NCBI GenBank assembly: GCA_029265815.1
Contig: JAJUGU010000002.1
Coordinates: 62,001-126,000, forward strand
Reading direction: 5' to 3'
DNA from: Anaerolineaceae bacterium
GTDB taxonomy: Bacteria > Chloroflexota > Anaerolineae > Anaerolineales > Anaerolineaceae
DNA length: 64,000 nt
Part shown: one piece after another, positions 63,286 to 64,000 of the stretch
Layout of the letters: every line of letters starts with the position of its first letter
How positions within the stretch are numbered: position 1 is the stretch's first letter
The notes under the pieces: model-generated
Database searches by the model: none
Told to the model about the DNA's origin: nothing
The model's input: the letters and a program-made list of their open reading frames with translations, nothing else
Translations under genes and position numbers: made by a program

Positions 63286-64000
63286 CTACTGCTGATATAC
63301 AGGGTTCAATTCAATTTCACCTGCGATGATCGCAGCCTTAACTGTTTCAAGTTCGGCTTTGAGTTCATCGGGAACGATGCTGGAAAGATCATGGAAATCA
63401 GCAAGGGCAACGCCGCCATTCTCAAGGGTACCGATGATTTTACCACCGGTATAAGTGCCATCAAGGGCTGACTTAATTACTGAGAAGGTTGTGCCGTCCA
63501 TCAATTTCATGACGGAGGTCAATTCGATAGCAGCATATTCAGGAGCGGTCAGATACCAGTCTGAGTCAACGCCAATGATATAGGCATTACCACGTTCCTG
63601 GATGGCAGCAGCAGCACCCAGTCCAACAGGTCCAGCGACGGGGAGAATGATGTCAGCGCCCTCATCCATCAGGGTGACGGCCATCTCACGACCCTTCTGT
63701 TGATCGCTGAAGTCATTGGTGAATAAGCCTTCTGCGGTCTCAGTATTCCAACCAAGAGTCTCGACTGCGGTACCGTGAACTTCATTATAGTAGGCAACGC
63801 CACGAGCGAAACCATCCATAAAGATGGAAACGGTCGGGATGTTCATTCCACCAAAAGTACCAACTTTGCCGGTCTTGGTTACGCCTGCGGACAAATAACC
63901 AGCAAGGAAGGCGGCTTCATCGGTTTGGAAAACCTGGCTGACAATGTTGGGATATACAGTGTCGTAGCCCTGGTCAACAATGGAGAATTTGACATCAGGA
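63286..64000 (-). CDS. BMP-family ABC substrate-binding protein (5' end outside window)
   Basis: The frame is open to the window edge; about 237 codons are seen and the signal peptide is missing. Motifs: FQTDEAAFLAGYLSAGVTKT, VGTFGGMNIPTVSIFMDGF, ADIILPVAGPVGLGAAAAI and IIGVDSDWYLTAP, the PnrA/BMP pattern. First gene seen of the second BMP importer operon; its promoter lies beyond 64000. Ligand probably a nucleoside or related compound. Confidence 0.92.
   Translation of the reverse strand, partial: PDVKFSIVDQGYDTVYPNIVSQVFQTDEAAFLAGYLSAGVTKTGKVGTFGGMNIPTVSIFMDGFARGVAYYNEVHGTAVETLGWNTETAEGLFTNDFSDQQKGREMAVTLMDEGADIILPVAGPVGLGAAAAIQERGNAYIIGVDSDWYLTAPEYAAIELTSVMKLMDGTTFSVIKSALDGTYTGGKIIGTLENGGVALADFHDLSSIVPDELKAELETVKAAIIAGEIELNPVYQQ

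Overview
The window looks like a chromosome segment of an anaerobic, heterotrophic Chloroflexota bacterium, most likely of the Anaerolineae. This is inferred from gene content: many ABC importers with Cys-lipoprotein binding proteins, corrinoid methyltransferases, a two-subunit Fe-S fumarase, an RHS remnant and moderate GC. No rRNA or marker gene was available to confirm it. No CRISPR array, insertion sequence or prophage was seen.

Layout. 1-9.6 kb: the 3' part of a Gfo/Idh oxidoreductase, a glycosyltransferase, a GNAT-like protein, a CapK/PaaK-like adenylate-forming enzyme, a malic enzyme plus class I fumarase operon (fumarate to malate to pyruvate), and a SAM methyltransferase. 10.3-21.3 kb: a LacI-regulated operon that joins a sugar ABC importer (no ATPase gene), a GH13 glucan hydrolase, an esterase, a B12-binding corrinoid protein and three UroD-fold methyltransferases. 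This is the strongest candidate for an undescribed system: uptake and breakdown of a methylated or methoxyaroylated saccharide linked to corrinoid-dependent demethylation. 21.3-22.5 kb: a frameshifted lipoprotein gene flanked by two copies of a structured repeat. 22.5-31.8 kb: a GntR-regulated operon with two BtpA/SgcQ-family proteins, a BMP-type nucleoside-like ABC importer, a phosphotriesterase-family hydrolase and a PfkB kinase.

32-40.2 kb, minus strand: a two-component system, then a branched-chain amino acid importer (liv) whose last gene is a methylmalonyl-CoA epimerase. 40.5-45.1 kb: an Stf0 sulfotransferase divergent from cysC-cysD-cysN, which would make PAPS for sulfation; cysN carries a degenerate second APS-kinase domain. 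45.2-49.4 kb: an Rrf2 regulator and a divergent Pst-type importer. 49.5-64 kb: an RHS relic, a PfkB kinase fused to a Cys4-cluster domain (possible queuosine or nucleoside salvage), a lipoprotein, tRNA-Arg(UCG), an M28 peptidase, a NatAB-like exporter, and a second BMP-type importer cut by the window edge.

Common themes are scavenging of sugars, nucleosides and amino acids. In all four importer operons that begin with a separate binding-protein gene, a strong stem-loop lies between that gene and the next transport gene. This suggests a shared way to make more binding protein than membrane components.
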